NCBI GenBank assembly: GCA_030146615.1
Contig: JASLBL010000379.1
Coordinates: 1-6,120, forward strand
Direction: 5' to 3'
Origin: Actinomycetes bacterium
GTDB lineage: Bacteria; Actinomycetota; CALGFH01
DNA: 6,120 nucleotides
Made by a program: the position numbers and the translations under genes. Position 1 is the stretch's first letter, and every line of letters begins with the position of its first letter. Below, one piece after another: positions 5,157 through 6,120 of the stretch. The notes below the pieces were generated by a model. It was not told where the DNA came from and did not search any database. It saw nothing but the letters and a program-made list of their open reading frames with translations.

Positions 5157-5824
5157 TGGGAGCTCCCGGTCAGTGCAGGGCGCCAGGTGGGCGCTGCGAA
5201 CCGAGCCCGCAGTAACCAGGCCGGCCGGCGGGTGCCAGCGCCCAGGCGCTTGGCCCAGGTCGAGTGGGCGTCGGCCACATCGGCGACCGTTGCTGGCCGT
5301 AGCTCGGTGACGGCCAGCCCCCATGCGGCGTACGACTCGGCTAGGACGTGCAGGGTCGCGGTCCGGATGGGCGGCACGCCGGCGCTGTGGTCACGGTCGG
5401 TGGACGACACCAGCATCTGGAGGGTCGCACCAGGGCGCAGCGCCCGGGTGAGGCTGGTCATGGTGGCCGGGTCGGCGGCGAGCAGGCCCCGCAGCAGCGA
5501 GCCCCAGGGGAAGTGGACGGTGACCAGGTCGGCCACCCCGTCCAGTTCCGCGGGCAGGGCCTCGGCGGCGGCGACCACGAACAGGGCGTTGGGCAGCCCG
5601 CCGCGCGAGGGCTTGGCGGTCGCCCGCCGCGACGCGGCCGTCATCCCGGCCGCGTTGGCGTCGACGCCGACGACCAGCCGGTCGGGCTGTGCGGCAGCGG
5701 TGGCCAGCACGTAGCGGCCGTCGCCGGTCCCCAGGTCGATGGTGGCCGCCGCGTGCTGGGCGGCCAGCTCCTTGAATCAGCCGACATCCATGTCCCGCAG
5801 GCGCCGGCCCACCACCGTTCGCAT
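5153..5824 (-). pseudogene. KamB/NpmA-family 16S rRNA (adenine1408-N1) methyltransferase gene, interrupted by in-frame TGA at codon 16
   Basis: The full frame runs from ATG 5824-5822 (AAGGAG 9 nt upstream) for 223 codons, the KamB/NpmA length, but has TGA at 5779-5777. Before it is MRTVVGRRLRDMDVG, and after it FKELAAQH then IDLGTGDGRY (motif I, 29-38). The rest matches the family closely: RLVVGVDAN with D55, KPSRGGLPNALFVVAAAEAL (71-90), HFPWGSLLRG with W107, and STWAKRL with W190. D30, D55 and the two tryptophans correspond to the SAM-binding and target-adenine-stacking residues established for NpmA and KamB, which methylate A1408 of the ribosomal A site and cause aminoglycoside resistance. 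The longest frame from a standard start after the TGA begins at GTG 5710 and lacks motif I, so it should be inactive. Both sides of the TGA stay in one frame with no length change, pointing to a point substitution or a read error. The MBL gene follows with a 4-bp overlap. Confidence 0.8.
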
Positions 5825-5847
5825 CGCTCCGGTCTCCTTGCTCGCGC

Positions 5848-5869
5848 TTGGGCCTGTCATGTGGCCCAA
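5848..5869. promoter_or_regulatory. Perfect 7-bp dyad in the methyltransferase upstream region
   Basis: TTGGGCC-N8-GGCCCAA is a perfect inverted repeat lying 8 nt upstream of the AAGGAG ribosome site of the methyltransferase gene. A minus-strand -10-like TAGGTT (5873-5868) overlaps its right arm; no good -35 accompanies it. It could be an operator over the promoter, or, if transcription starts further up, a leader hairpin next to the ribosome site. Confidence 0.4.
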
Positions 5870-6016
5870 CCTATGCGGGCAAGCGTGCCGGCGCATCACG
5901 CGAAGGTGGAACACCCGGTGGAGTATCCAGAGGCGGGGCGAAATTTGCCCTGACCAGCGTGCGGCTGGCCGCTAGCATCATGGTCATGGCACGTGCTGGC
6001 ATGCATCGATTCCACT

Positions 6017-6047
6017 GCCCCCCGGCCCGTTGTGGCCTGGCGGGGGC
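6017..6047 (-). terminator. GC-rich hairpin, likely terminator of the gene at the right edge
   Basis: GCCCCC (6017-6022) pairs with GGGGGC (6042-6047), with an inner GGCC/GGCC stem (6024-6027 with 6034-6037) around loop CGTTGT. It begins 13 nt past the stop codon of the minus-strand partial gene, the expected place for a terminator. There is no U tract, which is common in high-GC actinobacteria. Confidence 0.4.
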
Positions 6048-6059
6048 GTTCGGCATGGC

Positions 6060-6120
6060 CTAGCCGGCGACCTTCAGGCGAACCACCGGGCTGGGGGGCG
6101 AGTGCCCGTCCGACTCGCCG
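6060..6120 (-). CDS. C-terminal end of an unidentified minus-strand gene (partial)
   Basis: The minus frame entering at the right edge reads GESDGHSPPSPVVRLKVAG and stops at TAG 6062-6060. Eighteen of its nineteen third codon positions are G or C, and the ending looks like a normal soluble protein terminus with a final strand (VVRLKVAG). A strong hairpin follows the stop. Because the opposite-strand frame with the same wobble phase also shows high third-position GC, the strand choice rests on the stop, the hairpin and the look of the peptide. No family can be named from 19 residues. Confidence 0.38.
   Translation of the reverse strand, partial: GESDGHSPPSPVVRLKVAG

Noticed and set aside
5153..5710. 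Treating the 185-codon frame from GTG 5710 as the intact methyltransferase
   Set aside because: It would lack the SAM-binding motif IDLGTGDG and the N-terminal strands that are clearly encoded just upstream in the same frame.
4404..5714. Long plus-strand frame (436 codons) opposite the MBL and methyltransferase genes
   Set aside because: Antisense to two clear domain proteins; no recognisable domain of its own.
5777..5779. Selenocysteine or altered-code reading of the TGA in the methyltransferase
   Set aside because: The family has no cysteine at this position, I recognised no SECIS-like hairpin after it, and TGA ends other genes here normally.

Overview
The base composition (very GC-rich, near-universal G or C at third codon positions), GTG starts, strong GGAGG-type ribosome sites next to apparently leaderless genes, and the gene families present all point to a high-GC actinobacterial-type chromosome, probably a soil or environmental lineage. 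Species cannot be told from the window. No tRNA, rRNA, CRISPR array, transposase or integrase is visible.

Layout, left to right. (1) 1-600, minus strand: a two-gene unit in which an 80-aa helix-turn-helix protein is followed 5 nt later by a Clp N-terminal-domain protein cut by the left edge. Its promoter (about 604-646) carries two near-identical palindromes and appears to give a leaderless transcript. (2) 728-1837, plus strand, divergent from that unit: a 369-aa radical SAM protein with a CxxxCxxC cluster motif. (3) 2019-2798, plus: a 259-aa protein resembling the EreA/ChaN/TraB fold, probably leaderless, with a 21-bp tandem repeat near its 3' end. (4) 2837-3238, minus, convergent with it: a SnoaL/NTF2-like protein. 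(5) 3239-3558: about 320 bases without a gene, holding the SnoaL upstream region, small hairpins and a promoter for the next gene. (6) 3559-4359, plus: an AadA-like (ANT(3'')-type) nucleotidyltransferase. (7) 4431-5824, minus, convergent with it: a two-gene unit consisting of a KamB/NpmA-type 16S rRNA A1408 methyltransferase followed, with a GTGA overlap, by a metallo-beta-lactamase-fold hydrolase. (8) 5825-6120: upstream region with a 7-bp dyad, a strong GC hairpin, and what looks like the last codons of another minus-strand gene.

The most notable observation is that the methyltransferase reading frame is broken by a single in-frame TGA at codon 16. The residues on both sides still align, without length change, to KamB and NpmA as I remember them. 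Downstream of the TGA the SAM-binding motif (IDLGTGDG), D30, D55, and the two target-site tryptophans (W107, W190) are intact. This is either a very recent pseudogene, a sequencing or assembly error, or an unusual start or readthrough. Together with the AadA-like gene it forms a convergent pair of candidate aminoglycoside-resistance determinants with two different mechanisms (drug modification and ribosome protection). Their linkage is visible; joint function is inference.

A second theme is leaderless expression: three genes (HTH, EreA/ChaN-like, AadA-like) each have a -10-like hexamer ending exactly 6 nt before the start codon. All family calls rest on motif and remembered-family comparison, not on a database search.
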